DNA from: Forficula auricularia | Lineage: Eukaryota; Arthropoda; Insecta; Dermaptera; Forficulidae | Direction of reading: 5' to 3' | Length of the DNA stretch: 64,000 nucleotides | Assembly (NCBI GenBank): GCA_024734495.1 | Contig: JALMQS010000187.1 | Location: 6,531,499 to 6,595,498 of the forward strand | Part shown: positions 1 through 12,451 of the stretch, piece by piece | Position numbering within the stretch: the first letter of the stretch is position 1 | How the letters are laid out: every line of letters begins with the position of its first letter | Notes under the pieces: generated by a model | The model's input: only the letters and a program-made list of their open reading frames with translations | Databases searched by the model: none | What the model was told of the DNA's origin: nothing | Translations under genes and position numbers: made by a program

Positions 1-298
1 TTCGGTTAAAAAATGTAGGAAACCAAATTTTCGAAGCCTACCGAGTTTTAAGGCTTTTAGATTTTCCTTCAACTTACTTGATAAAATTAATGTAACTTTT
101 TGTTGTGATATGCCTTCTCGACGAGTTGCGAGTATTAGGCTTATGCAATTGCAGAATTTACAAAGCTTGACCTGATTATGATTAAACTTAAGCGAAGGTA
201 TTCAGATTATCAGAGCAGATGACACAAGTTCGAGAGACCTGACAAACTTTGACTATCCTTCCTCTGTATATTGACGTAATAAACCATGTATTATAATA

Positions 299-1035
299 AA
301 AATAATGTTTAAGAAAAAAATAAAAACCGACTTCAAAAAATTAAATGCAACAAATAAAATACACTAAAAGGTATAAAATAATTATTACCTTATTTAGTTA
401 CAACTAAACGACGAAATATTAACATGAAATTACTTTTTGAAGTCGGTACCAAACAAACTATACCTATAAGCGAGCGTACCCGCCAAACGTACTAAGTAAG
501 ATCCGTCGAGTGCCATTCACAAAAGATATATGTTTGGCACCAACTTCAAAAAGTAATTTCATGTTAATATTTCGTCGTTTAGTTGTAACTAAATAAGGTA
601 ATAATTATTTTATACCTTTTAGTGAATTTTATTTGTTGCATTTAATTTTTTGAAGTCGGTTTTTATTTTTTTCTTAAAAATTATTTTTATTTTTCTCTTT
701 TTAGTGATGTTATTAATAGTGATCATATCATCAGAACTTGACCAAATTAATATGACACCATCCCTAAGACACCCCCTTTCGGATAAAAAAAGAACCATCG
801 AAATCGGTTCATAAACAAAGAGGTTAGGTCTAAACAAACCTAATAAAAAAGGTCTAATACCTATGAAAAAAAACGAAAAAAAAATGGGACCAATCGGAAG
901 CTAGACTGAACCCAATGCAAATTTTTTTTTCAAAATCGGTTGACAATTAGCGGAGATATGAGGTAACATAGGCACAAAAAAAAAAAATTCAGTCGAATAG
1001 AGAACCTCCTCCTTTTTTGAAGTCGGTTAAAATAT
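299..1035. mobile_element. ACCGACTTC-repeat element, uninterrupted copy
   Basis: Five copies of the box ACCGACTTCAAAA (near 326, 436, 539, 648, 1014) in both orientations define a structure with arms 329-448 and 541-664, and a tail ending at about 1032. It serves as the empty-site reference for the interrupted copy at 31243-33690. No coding capacity seen. Confidence 0.65.
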
Positions 1036-1264
1036 TTACATCTTGTAATTTATTTAGAGCCCCTAAATATATTATAACATCTTTTTTTTCAAATTATTTA
1101 ATAAGTGCATTTGAAAATATATAAATAAAATTGTGTTATTGTAAACACAATTAAAATAAGCTGACGTGTTCTGATGTGGCCATCCACTTGACTTTACCAT
1201 ACAACCTGGCCCCTCACTTATATTTAATATTTAATAAAATTATTTATAATCATATCGGGGGGGG

Positions 1265-1605
1265 GGGGGTAGTTTTTGCATTTTTAGACTCCTTGGGGCC
1301 CACTGATTATCTATACAAAAATTGGTTGAGTTTGGTACAAGAGCTTAGATTTTCATTTTTTGCCCCTACATCCCTACCCCCCATTTTGGGCGGTTAGTTT
1401 TTGCATTTTTACACTTCTGGGTTCCCAGTAATTATGTATACAAAATTTGGTTGAGTTTGATAAATGGTCACTATTTTAATTTTTTACCCTGCACCCCCCC
1501 CCCCTCCCCACCATTTTGGGCGGTTAGTTTTTGCATTTTTAGTCTTCTGGGGTCCCACTGATTATGTATACAAAATTTGGTTGAGTTTGGTAAATGGTAC
1601 TTCCT
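1265..1605 (+). repeat. Tandem repeat, three units of about 80-130 bp
   Basis: Each unit has TAGTTTTTGCATTTTTA, a GGGGTCCCACTGATTATG-like part and TATACAAAATTTGGTTGAG, closed by CCATTTTGGGCGGT. Starts are near 1270, 1394 and 1525. Two inverted relatives lie at 30185-30370. Confidence 0.75.
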
Positions 1606-2240
1606 TTGGCCAGGCCGAGAATGATTTTCATTCAAAACAATGTATAAATATTGTCAAAAAATTGGTCGATAAACGGACTGACTTTAATTTGCTCTAAATC
1701 CGAGTCCGGGTATAGAACTTCTGGTTTAAAAATAAAGAAAGCATCATTTTTAGAATGATTTTATTCAGGTATTCAATTAATGTTATAATATAGGCATAAA
1801 TGAACAATTTATTTTATATTTAAGTTAATTATTAATTAATTATAAAGGCGTCTCCAACGTAAATAAGTTTTCACTTTTTATTACTCCTTAATAATTTAAT
1901 TTAATGTGCTAATGAGCGTTTGTATCATTAGAATCTGAAAGAAGAAAAAAACTAAAAATGATGGAGATATCATTGCAAGGATGCTAAAAACAAATCTATT
2001 TCAGACTATTAGATAATTTCTTAATTTCTATTATTTTTATAGGCTTTTGACTCTAGGTAAGAAAATGTTAAATCGAAATAAAACTAAGATTCAGATATTT
2101 ATCATCAAATTATTAATTCAACGAAACTACCAACAGCGCACCGAATCTTGAAAAAGTACCACTAATTTAAAGTTTGATTATATTAAAGTCAAAAAGTTTG
2201 GTATAATAGCTTTTTCCGATGCTCCTTTTACCATTGAATT
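1606..2240. other. AT-rich stretch without recognised features
   Basis: I see no coding, RNA or repeat structure here. Confidence 0.5.
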
Positions 2241-2254
2241 CTCATCTTATAATA

Positions 2255-2900
2255 AAACAATCAATAGTATCATAGGGGGTGTCTTCGCAAGTAGACATGG
2301 CTTAGCTACAGGCCACCCATCAGGGTCGCAAGTGGCGGATAGCGAACGGCCTTCAGATATGGAGGTTAGCTGCGAAATAAGAGGGTTTTCTCTACGAATA
2401 AGCAGTAGCGGCAACTTCTTAGGGCGTGGGGCTTCTCGGGATGGAATCCGGGGAGTAGTAAATACCACAAGCCGACAAGGAGTTGTGACATGGCGAGTCA
2501 CGCCGCCATCAAATAAGCGTTCCAGATGTTGGGCAGCAGCAACATCTACTGGGGTGAGGCAGAAGAAGAATGACTTCGGAATGGCTCATCATCGGACAAC
2601 TTCAGGCGGGCTCAGGACGAGTGGACCGGTTGAAGGACTGCGGTGTGTAAGGCAACAGGAAACCAACGCACTATTATCTCCCCAGGAAAAATCATCATGG
2701 CTGAAAATCGAACAATGGCCCCTAGTTCCGGGCCCCCCTTTAATGGGGGAGGGGTGCTAAGAATCTCCCGGTCAGCCACGAAGACGAGGACCTGGGAGAA
2801 GAAGGACATCATGGTTAAAGAATCTGCGGCAATGGTTCGGGAAGACTTCCTTGGAGTTGTTTCGGGCCGCCGTCAATAAAACAATCATAGCCAGAATGAT
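2255..2900 (+). mobile_element. GC-richer block, probably part of a non-LTR retrotransposon
   Basis: About 640 bp has clearly higher GC than its surroundings, with wording such as GGGCAGCAGCAACATCTACT and GGTCGCAAGTGGCGGATAGC that I associate with the 5' region of RTE-type LINEs. No intact protein is recognisable. Assignment rests on memory and composition. Confidence 0.4.
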
Positions 2901-3099
2901 CGCCAACATTCGCTGAGCGGATAGGCACCAAAAGAAGAAGAGTAACATATAAATTAATCCTTTTTTATTTTTGAATGATATTCTCCATTATTTAATAATA
3001 AAATTATTTATTCGATATTACAAATATAATAATTGTTTTCGGAGTCATGAGCTCCTGAGCGAAACATTTTTAGTTTCTTCACTAGGCAGCGAAATGGCA

Positions 3100-4335
3100 A
3101 AAGGGTTTTATTTTTTCCTCATCACATATTCAATTAAATTTATTGAAATTTCATATCTATGAAATATTTTATTTTATCTTTTATATCAAATAGAAATATC
3201 AGAAGATTTGCATTTTAAAGGGTAGTTCATTTGAAGTTTAGTTTGAAAAACTAATTACTACACTGAAATAATTTTAAAAAATATAGGAAATTAATAAATA
3301 TTATAAAACAATGGATTATTAATAATTATATACAAGTTTGAACGAAATTAATTTATTAGTTTTTCAGAAAATGGAAAAAAGCTAGAAAACAAAATTAAAA
3401 ATGACTCCGCCCATGCCGGGTGACTTGCAACCCAGCATCTTGATAAAATAGACAAAAGGAATTATAAATGAGAAATAAAACGGATTTTGTTTATCGATTT
3501 CATCTATCTGAGTGATCACAGTAGGTCTATTATTTTTCAAGAAAAGTCAGATTTTGATTAAAAAATTTAAAAATTTTAAAAGGTATATTTTTTATTCCAA
3601 TTTTTCCTTTTTATAATAGAAAATCAATTGTAAATGCTTTTTTATTTTTTTCTAATAGATATTTATTCAAATCTATTGAAATATCAGATCTGTGTGTTAT
3701 TTTTATTTATTTTTTATATCAATTAATTAATATTAGGAAATTTCTTTTTATTTTAAAGGGTAGTTTATTTGAAGTCCAATTTGAAAAACGCGCTACTAAT
3801 TCCGTTGAAATTTTTTTAAAAAATATGAAATTAATAGATATTATAAAACAATGAATTATTAATAATTTAATTCACTTGAACGAAATCGATCTAGTACTTT
3901 TTGAGAAATCGTCAAAAACCATCTGAAAACTGTCAAAAAACAATGTTTTTTGAAAGTGATGAGATGCCTTTGAAAAAGTTTTTTAAAAAGTTATATGAAA
4001 CGAAATGTTGACTTGTGACATGGAAGTAAATTTTAAAAATGTTTCTAAAACGGCCTTTTATAGACGGTTTTCGGGGTTTTTGATGATTTTCTCAAAAAGT
4101 ACTGAATCGATTTCGTTCAAAATTAAATTAAATTATTAATAATTAATTGTTTAATAATATCTAATAATTTTATATTTTTAAAAATTTTCAAATTGTACTT
4201 CAAATAAACTACCCTTTAAAATGCAAATTTCCTAATAATAATTATTTGATATAAAAGATAAAAGAAAATGACACACAGGTATGGAAAATTTCAACAGATT
4301 TGAATAAATATCTAATGAGAAAAAATATAAAACTT
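3100..4335. repeat. Three related AT-rich repeat copies, the last two inverted
   Basis: TTTTAAAGGGTAGTTCATTT near 3216 and TTTTAAAGGGTAGTTTATTT near 3753 recur inverted near 4210 (AAACTACCCTTTAAAATG). The copies at about 3640-3920 and 4070-4330 form a foldback with a 150-bp loop that includes a smaller palindrome (CGGCCTTTTATAGACGG). Confidence 0.65.
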
Positions 4336-4677
4336 TTTGTCATTTCTATTGATCTGCTATTCGAGAGAAGAAATTGAATCTTTTCATACAATTTCTTTTA
4401 AAACTACAAAAATTCTCAATCAAAATGCTATTTTCTTATAATAAACATTGGTGAACCCTCAAATAGATGAAATAAATAAAATAAGATCGATTTATAATTT
4501 TCGTCTGTTAGGTTCCAGGATGTCTCACCATCAGACACCTTATTTATCATTGATTCAATCGTTCATCCACTCTACAATATTGGAATATTTTTTAACGCGT
4601 AACCATTATCGGTATATCAGTCATATTGAATTTTCTGTTTTAATTCAAATTTTTTTAATAAAATGTCATCATACAAA

Positions 4678-4730
<53 letters not shown>

Positions 4731-5575
4731 GTCATTATATAAATTTGTGTACCTCAAAGGGTTAGGCTGTGGTGGTGAAATTTATATAAATCCTGCTCTA
4801 GAGGCTTAGATATTCTACATATTCAAAAACTCTAATAAAGAAATATTTTGATATTTTAATTTATTAAAAGAAAGTTCATAATCTATTATTAGGATTTATT
4901 TATTTATATTATTAAAAAACAAAAATATCCTTAGATGGCTTCTTTGAATTATTACGCGTGTTTACAATTTATTTGCTATTAAAGTTAGAAGAGAGAGAAG
5001 GAAAGCATTATATCGCCCTCTCTTTCCCACTATCATTTTATATGAATATTAAAAAGTACATAATAATCTCATTATTATCTCATTATTGGTCTGAAATCAT
5101 GTTCTGATCTCATTCAGCATCATAAAATTTCACAAAATATTTAATACATGGAAAACTCTCTTTAAATTTAAAAAATAAATCATTAATAAATAATAAAAAC
5201 AGCAAAAACAGAAGAAGAGAGAGAGGCGGAGATAAAATTAATGGTTGAAAATGACTTTTCTTACGTTACAGACAAAATTAAAAAAAAGCCTTAAATCAAT
5301 ACTAGTGCCGGCTAAGTGATTAAGTACCGTGAGATCAATTTCTGTGTATTGTGATAATGAGATGATTAAATGGAGTCAGTGGAACAAAGGGATACAAAGC
5401 CAGACCAACTACAATGAGAATAATTACGTTCTTTGGCGAGCTCTCAATAGATTCTCTGGTAGTGTACGATAGCTTATCATAGTCTCACTCAGACTTGGCA
5501 CGCTCTGGGGAGTCATTTACTGGCGAGCCAGCAGGTTGCAGAGAGCTTAGGCGTATACAATCAATTCTATTGCCA
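4336..5575. other. Intergenic stretch with a TA microsatellite
   Basis: A pure TA tract lies at about 4681-4722. Otherwise I see no gene or structured repeat. Confidence 0.6.
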
Positions 5576-5583
5576 CCGAAGGG

Positions 5584-6380
5584 CAGGGCCGGATTTAGGA
5601 ATTGTGGGGCCTCTAAGCACAAAATGTTTTGCTTCCCCCCGTCAAATACAAAAAAGTTTAATTGTAAAAAATCTAAAAATTACACTTATTATTATCTCTT
5701 ATACAAAGAAAAAAATGATTTACAAAATAAAAATTATATTTCAGATTTCTGATTTAAATACATTCAATCATATCAAAAATATCAAATTCATTATTGTATT
5801 TTTATCTACTTTTGACGGTGGAAAATTGGTCGAATATTTCGTTGAAGCAAAGAGATCGCAGTTTATCGTCTTCCACACTCAGATTACTAAAATCGACTAA
5901 TTTTTCCTGCCACACAGTCGTAGACATATAGTTAACAACAAGTTGTTGTTAGTTAGGTTTTAAAACATCGGCAAACTAGGATTGGTTACTGTCAACAACC
6001 CTAAAAGTCACACCTTTAACCAGAAGTTGTTTACCATTTTAGGTAACAAACCCTAAAATTTTCAACTCAAATATTGGAAATTCTGATTGGTGATTTCTAA
6101 AAATATCAAGAAAAAAATATGAAAAAAGAACAAATTCTATTAATAATTTGGTAATTAGATAAAGAATAAAATATTTTGACTTATCTAACATCCTAGTTCC
6201 TAGTCTCTATTTATTTATTAAACGGACGTGCGGCATCAGGATAAATAATGCTCCAGTATATTTAAGTACATATAATGACAATTTGACAATTGCTCACTAG
6301 TACAATTTTTTTGAGGGGCCCCCCAAGAAAATGGGGCTCTAAACTACAGCTTGTGTAGCTTATACGTAAATCCTGCACTG
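5584..6380. mobile_element. 797-bp nonautonomous hAT element
   Basis: Ends CAGGGCCGGATTTA and, reversed, CAGTGCAGGATTTA (12 of 14 alike). The 8-bp flanks CCGAAGGG (5576-5583) and CCGAGGGG (6381-6388) differ by one base. No transposase is seen. A stray 3' end of the same kind is near 16375-16394. Confidence 0.82.
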
Positions 6381-6674
6381 CCGAGGGGTGAACCGAGATT
6401 GGAATTATGAGTACACGTCTTTGGAATTATATGGAATTATTTTGGAATTCATTAGATAATGCCCCTTCATCTATTGTCTTCTACTTGAAAATGAAAATGG
6501 AAGAGTAAGTAGGTGACACGATATTAGGTCGTGGTTCATCCCTCGATTGCCACCTTTTTTTGAAGCCACCTATACCAGCCATCAAGAATTACACAGTGAG
6601 GGGATACTCGAGTACACAATCCTGGGGGGAAGAAATTGTTGATTAGCCAGGATCTCGAAACAACCATTGAAAAG

Positions 6675-6760
6675 ATTTTGTTTTTCTGAGAGTAGCAGAG
6701 TTGTTGATTTGTAAGGAGAAATTAATAAGGTTCTGCTTGATGCAAATAAACATCCTCCAC
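6675..6760. repeat. Dispersed short repeat, copy 1 of 3
   Basis: GAAAAGATTTTG, AGTAGCAGAGTTGTTGATT and GAGAAATTAATAAGGTT recur near 46118-46200 and 47633-47712 with small changes. Nature unknown. Confidence 0.55.
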
Positions 6761-6794
6761 ACACATATATACAGGGTGTCCCATATTGGCGGAC

Positions 6795-7015
6795 ACACCA
6801 CCTGATCCCGGTAATTAAAGACTGGTTGGATAGAAGACGGGGTGATGTAAATTACTATCTCACCCAGTTTTTAACAGGTCACGGGGATGTTTTCGGGCTT
6901 ATTTATTTAAATTCAAGATCATAGAATCACCCTTATGCCCCGAATGTGACCGAAGACGTTGAGCACGATTTCTTTTTGTGCCCAGATTTCCGGACAGCTC
7001 GAGAAATTTTCCCCA
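6795..7015 (+). pseudogene. R1/jockey-type LINE C-terminal remnant
   Basis: Plus-strand reading gives LIPVIKDWLDRRRGDVNYYL and TQFLTGHG, then a stop, then APNVTEDVEHDFFLCPDFRT. This matches the zinc-knuckle tail (…EHxFFxCPxF) found at the C-terminus of R1-like retrotransposon ORF2. Cysteines of the knuckle are partly lost. Confidence 0.72.
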
Positions 7016-7266
7016 AATCAAAAATAAATAAACTGATGTAGCCATTCTTATAACTTTACCATAAGCCTCCCCTCTCTCTCATATATAATTAATATTTTGG
7101 CACCCTAAAGAAATAATGATTTTCTTTTTTATCATAGGACCCATACAAAGTAAATTTCAGCTAACTTGTTTTTTGGAATTTAAAATTTTATAATTTTATT
7201 TTATAAGAGAGCACTCCCCCATTTTAGGCCCATTAGCAATTTAATCATATCTCCTTTTAAATATTA

Positions 7267-7740
7267 GTCCGAGAGCCTACGACCCATTTTTCATGAAGTG
7301 TTTGATTCAAGTAGATATTTCACCTAGAGGTATTAATAGCATAGATGAGTAGGGAATCGGCTGTTTTTTTGATCTACCTGGGTACTGCTGCTACTGCGCA
7401 TAGGAGAAAGTTGTAAAAAAATATTCGTTATATTTGTTATTTGAAAAAAAGCAACTTTAGGGTTGTCTGGCTCAGTGTTACCCCCCCTAAAAGTGTCTGG
7501 CTTAGTTTATTTTTAATTTAAAATCAACTTAACTGTCGAATAGTATTTGTTGGATTTTGAATCAAACACTTTTTTTTGGCGAACATTTTTTTACAACTTT
7601 CTCCTATGCGCAGTAGCAGCAGTACCCAGGTAGATCAAAAAAACAACCGATTCCTTACTCATCTATGCTATTAATACCTCTAGGTGAAATATCTACTTGA
7701 ATCAAACACTTCATGAAAAATGGGTCGTGGGCTCTTGGAC
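7267..7740. mobile_element. 474-bp foldback element, TA-flanked
   Basis: Arms of about 155 bp start GTCCGAGAGCCTACGACCCA and, reversed, GTCCAAGAGCCCACGACCCA, flanked by TA. The spacer contains TGTCTGGCTCAGTGTTA and TGTCTGGCTTAG. End sequence is shared with 31889-32806. Confidence 0.82.
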
Positions 7741-8850
7741 TAAATGAAACTCTTTTATTGTAAATATCAGGAATCATTTAAATTTGAATATTTTGGTTTT
7801 TAGACTTTACACGTTGGTCACAATATCTTGGTCTTATCAGCGTCTAAAAATTTAAAACCAATGTTAGCCCTTAAGTTTATCTTAAGACTTCAAACTGAAC
7901 TTGAAAACGATTCAGAAATAGGGTTCGAAGAGTCGTATGATCATTAAAATATGTAAGTGTTTTCAGCAGAAATAGCTTTCCGTATAATTAATATACTGTA
8001 GTTGCTATTGCTTAATTTATCATATTACATAAGAAAGAGATAAATTATCGGCACTTGGAATAAGATTAAAATAACATTACGCGTTACGTGTAAACGAATA
8101 AATTTTATTGATATTAAAAATAATAATTTTATTATGTTAGTAAAAATCTTTGATTATCAACGTGGGAACTTGAAACAAACATATTTAAAAATCTTTTAAA
8201 ATTATAAAAAAAAGAGACATTAGGGTCGACTTAGTTTATTAGTGATTATAGGCATTTGTTGAATTTCATGTTTTTGACTCAGTAATTAAATAATTAAAAA
8301 TAAATATGTTAAAATACATTAATTAATCAAATATTTTATACGAATAATGCAAGTAGCATTGGGACAATTGGCTTTGATGATCAAAACGCTGAATTCATCC
8401 GTTTTACAATATAAAATTAATTTCCAAATAAATCGGAAATTTATATTAAATATGAGAAATGGATCTGTCAAAGTCTCATTTTCGGGCAACTTTAATTTGA
8501 TTTTTTTTTTAATTTAAATTAATTATTTACAGGTGGGTGTGTCAATAAAAATTATTAATTTTTTACTAAATAATTTTTCTTTCTAATAATTAAATTTTTT
8601 AATTTTAAAATCCACTATTAAATATTAAAATTAGGAAATTTAATTAATTAGAGAAATTTTCTATCAATGACGGAATGATAGAAGTCAATGCTGAATTGAT
8701 GCAAAGGAATACAGAAAGATAATTAAAATCACAAATTTCGAATTAAAGAATTTATTACGAGGTCATTTTCACACTCTTAAAAAATCAGATGAATCGGTGG
8801 ATCGTCCCTCCTTCTTCAGGGCGTAAATAGTCTACCTGTTTATTAATGTT
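7741..8850. other. AT-rich stretch without recognised features
   Basis: No coding or repeat structure was found apart from homopolymers. Confidence 0.5.
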
Positions 8851-8852
8851 AC

Positions 8853-9000
8853 CAGCAGCTACGCCCGCAGACGGCGGGTCTCTTGCTAACCAGGGTGCGT
8901 AGCCCCATGGGCTCCCACCCTCTAACCCCTCACCCTGAACCCCCACCCCTGGACCCTCTCTGCTCTAGCTCCAACCACTCTACACCAATGAACACTTTCC
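8853..9000 (+). repeat. C-rich dispersed repeat fragment
   Basis: AGCTACGCCCGCAGACGGCG, CTCTTGCTAACCAGGG and a C-rich run (CCCCCACCCCTGGACC) mirror the G-rich block at 30360-30655 and the fragment at 43140-43262. Confidence 0.55.
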
Positions 9001-9484
9001 CCGATCCCAGAATTTTGGCACCTAAATTTTATTTTTTATTTTTATAGAGAAATGTTTGTGGAATTTAGCAGAATAAATGTTTTTATTGTTTTATAATTTC
9101 ATTTAAATTGGTAACCATGAAGACTGTTTTTGTTGAGGGATGGACATACATGCAAATATAGGTACAGAGACAGGCACAAATGACCTTAAGTAGTATGTGA
9201 TTTTTAATTTCGCTTAATTTTAAAACTTTTGCATAGCATTGCCTTGTGGGTCAAAACGATGAGAAAAAATTAATAATTTTATTTCAGTTTTAGTCAAATT
9301 TCTGGCTACAAATAAAATTTTTTCACCTGAATTCAAAGTCTAAAATAAAATTGATATACCTATCGCTTTAAACTAAAGCAAAATACTACGTAAAGAATAG
9401 TCTAAGAAAGCTCTCCGCCTGTATCTATGCAACCGAAGACTCCTCTGGATTGGACTAGCCTACCCTACAGGCGTCCTTATTAAA

Positions 9485-9802
9485 TAAATAGCAAATTTGT
9501 TGTCTCTAAATAAATTTATATTAGATTGGATAAAAATATCTTTGGAATTAATATTTTATTTTTCTAAAAAAATCAAGGATTAAGACCACAGGGGGGAGAC
9601 CCTTTGCATTCATTTCAGATTTTTTCGAGGGTGAAAAAGTTAATTTTTTTAGATTAATATCAAAATAAATAGCATATTTGTTGTCTCTAAATAATCTTAT
9701 ATTAGATTGGATAAAAATATCTTTGGAATTAATATTTTATTTTTCTAAAAAAATCAAGGATTGGGACCTCAAAGGGACCCTTTGCATTCTTTTCAGATTT
9801 TT
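9485..9802 (+). repeat. Direct duplication of about 137 bp
   Basis: 9485-9622 and 9664-9802 are about 90% alike, from AATAGCAAATTTGTTGTCTC to CATTTCAGATTTTT. A run of about 19 A follows at 9934. Confidence 0.75.
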
Positions 9803-10662
9803 TAATTTGGTTACCATGCATTGCTCGGTGGCTTCAGATACTAATTATTATCTTGAGTCGAGGGTCATTTTTGCTGTTTTCTTTATTTTCTCCAGGTCTT
9901 TTATAAACTTTGTAAACAAAATTTATTTTATTAAAAAAAAAAAAAAAAAAAAATTAGGGCCTTTTTGGCCATTTTTCATGATTTTTTTTTTAAATTTCAA
10001 TTTTTATAACGGCTAGAATTATTATAAGAGACTCCCTTTTAATGATCTACCAATTTTCAGCCAAATCGGACTCATCGACCAATTTCATAATTTTTCGAAT
10101 CAAAATCTTGTACGAGAGATTCTCTCGATATGATTATTTTAAATATTTAAATGAAAAATCTTTAGACCGTTCTAAACCTTTAGGAGTTATTTGATATTTT
10201 CCATTAGTGTCCTTCCCAAAACCCTCTTTTGAGGTCAAAATATAAAAGTGTTCTATAGGAAACATTTTAAGTTAGAAGACATCTGACCCAAATACGAAAT
10301 TTCATAAAAAATATCTCCGGGTGTTTTTATATGAATTTTGATCAAAATTTGCGTGGAACCCATGGAAACAGACAGACAGACAGGAATTTTGTTGAGGTGG
10401 TTTTCTTTCATAACTTTGCTTGAAACGTGTACATCCAAAATTTGGGGCGATTTGGAGAAATGAAGAGATAAAACTTTAATTATATATATATATATAATAT
10501 AGATAAATTTGTATTAATTTCGAGAAAACAAAATTTTATTTTTCTAATAAAATCGAAATAATGTTCTCAATGATCTGCTCTTTCAATTCACTCTGGAGAC
10601 AATGATAAAAGTAATTTTTCCGTGCTCTTTTAACAAAATAATATATTTTATTCTCTGTATTT

Positions 10663-11131
10663 TGGGGCAGGGCAGTGCCCCAGCCAAGTTCGATTCGAAC
10701 GAGGGTGTGTGCACTGCCAGACTACCCTTTACAGGAAACAACTCAGGCCATTTTGACCCCTCTGTAACTTCGTACTGGAAAGCTCTACATGGCTGAATTT
10801 TTTTTCCACAATACTGGTCCATAAGTTTAACTAAATTACAAAATTTCATATTTCTACTGCTTATACCCTCGAAGTTACAAGAAGCCAAAGATCTGGGGGC
10901 ACGGCAGTGCCCCAGCCAAATTCAATTCGAGCGGGGATGTGTGCACTGCCAGACTACCCTTTACAGGAAACAACTCAGGCCATTTTGAGGCCTCTGTAAC
11001 TTCGTAATGGAAAAATGGCTGAAATTTTTTCCAGAATACTGGTACATAAGCTAAATTACAAAATTTACAAAATTACAAAATTTCATATTTCTACTGTTTA
11101 TACCATCCAAGTTACAAAAAGCCAAAGATAG
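10663..11131 (+). repeat. Direct duplication of about 235 bp
   Basis: 10663-10894 and 10895-11131 abut and are nearly alike (GGCAGTGCCCCAGCCAA, CTGCCAGACTACCCTTTACA, CAACTCAGGCCATTTTGA). No coding meaning recognised. Confidence 0.8.
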
Positions 11132-11787
11132 GCTTTTTCGTCACTCACTCACTCACTGACTGACTCACTCATCAAAATTCTAGAGTACTTCCGCTAACCC
11201 TAGAATGCTGAAATTTGGCAGGCAGGTAGAGTTTGGGTTACAATTAATGGGAAAAATCCAAAAATCGAAACTTTCCCTTCTTCAGGACCTAAAATGAAGG
11301 GATGAAATTTATAGACATAATTAACATATACTAAAAATTCAATGAACCTAGAACGCTAAAATTTGGCATACTGGTATAGCTTGACACATTAATAAAGGAG
11401 GAAATTGAAAAATCGAAACTTTTCCTTCTTCAAGGCCCGAAATGAAGGGGTGAAAGTTATAGGCTTAATTAACATAAACTAAAAATTCAATGAACCTAGA
11501 ATGCTGAAATTTGGCATACTGGTATAGCTTGACACATTAATAAAGGAGGAAATTGAAAAATCGAAACTTTTCCTTCTTCAAGCCCCGAAATGAAGGGGTG
11601 AAAGTTATAGGCTTAATTAACATAAGCTGAAAATTCAACGACACTAGAATGCTTAAATTTGACATAATGTAATAACTTGAATCACTAATAAAGTGAGAAA
11701 TCGAAAAACATCTTCATCGTCCTATAAAATAAATAAAGTCGTGAATCTTGCAGCTTCAATTTCCATCAACTTACAAAAAGAAGTGAA

Positions 11788-12313
11788 ATCTCAACAAAAA
11801 CACATGTGTAAAAAAAAGCCAAGTTCGATTAATAATAACCGGTTGCCAAAAAAAGTAGTGAGATCTAATGTGCTGCCAAGTTCAACATCATCAATGTATT
11901 AAATGGGTCGAGAATATAGTAACTTCAATAAAAACGCATGTTTTTCATTTCTCATGTCCAACTATAGTTTTTATTGATTTCACATTTTTAGTTGAAATTA
12001 TTTTCCTAAAACTTGGCTTTTACGCATTGTGGTGGAGGCCCTATCAAACAATAATAATAATAATAATTTAATGCGTAAAAACCAAGTTTTAGGAAAATAA
12101 TTTCAACTAAAAATGTGAAATCAATAAAAAACTATAGTTGGACATGAGAAATGAAAAACATGCGTTTTTATTGAAGTTACTATATTCTCGACCCATTTAA
12201 TACATTGATGATGTTGAACTTGGCAGCACATTAGATCTCACTACTTTTTTTGGTAAACGGTTATTATTAATCGAACTTGGCTTTTTTTTACACATGTGTT
12301 TTTGTTGAGATGG
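11788..12313. mobile_element. Large hairpin element, 241-bp arms and 41-bp loop
   Basis: 11788-12028 and 12070-12313 are inverted copies, over 95% alike by eye; the loop carries an AAT run. Part of the same arm sequence is found near 63606-63720. It interrupts the tandem array between near-identical GAGATG/GCTTTTTCGTC sequences. Confidence 0.85.
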
Positions 12314-12451
12314 GCTTTTTCGTCACTCACTTACTCACTCATCAAAATTCTAGACTACTTCCGCTGATCCTAGAATGCTGAAATTTGCCATGCTTGGGGT
12401 ACAATTAATGGGAAAAATCCAAAAATCGAAACTTTCCCTTCTTCAGGACCT

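Noticed and set aside
2332..2760. 142-codon plus-strand open frame
   Set aside because: It lies in a GC-richer repeat block and its product resembles no protein; GC-rich DNA yields long frames by chance.
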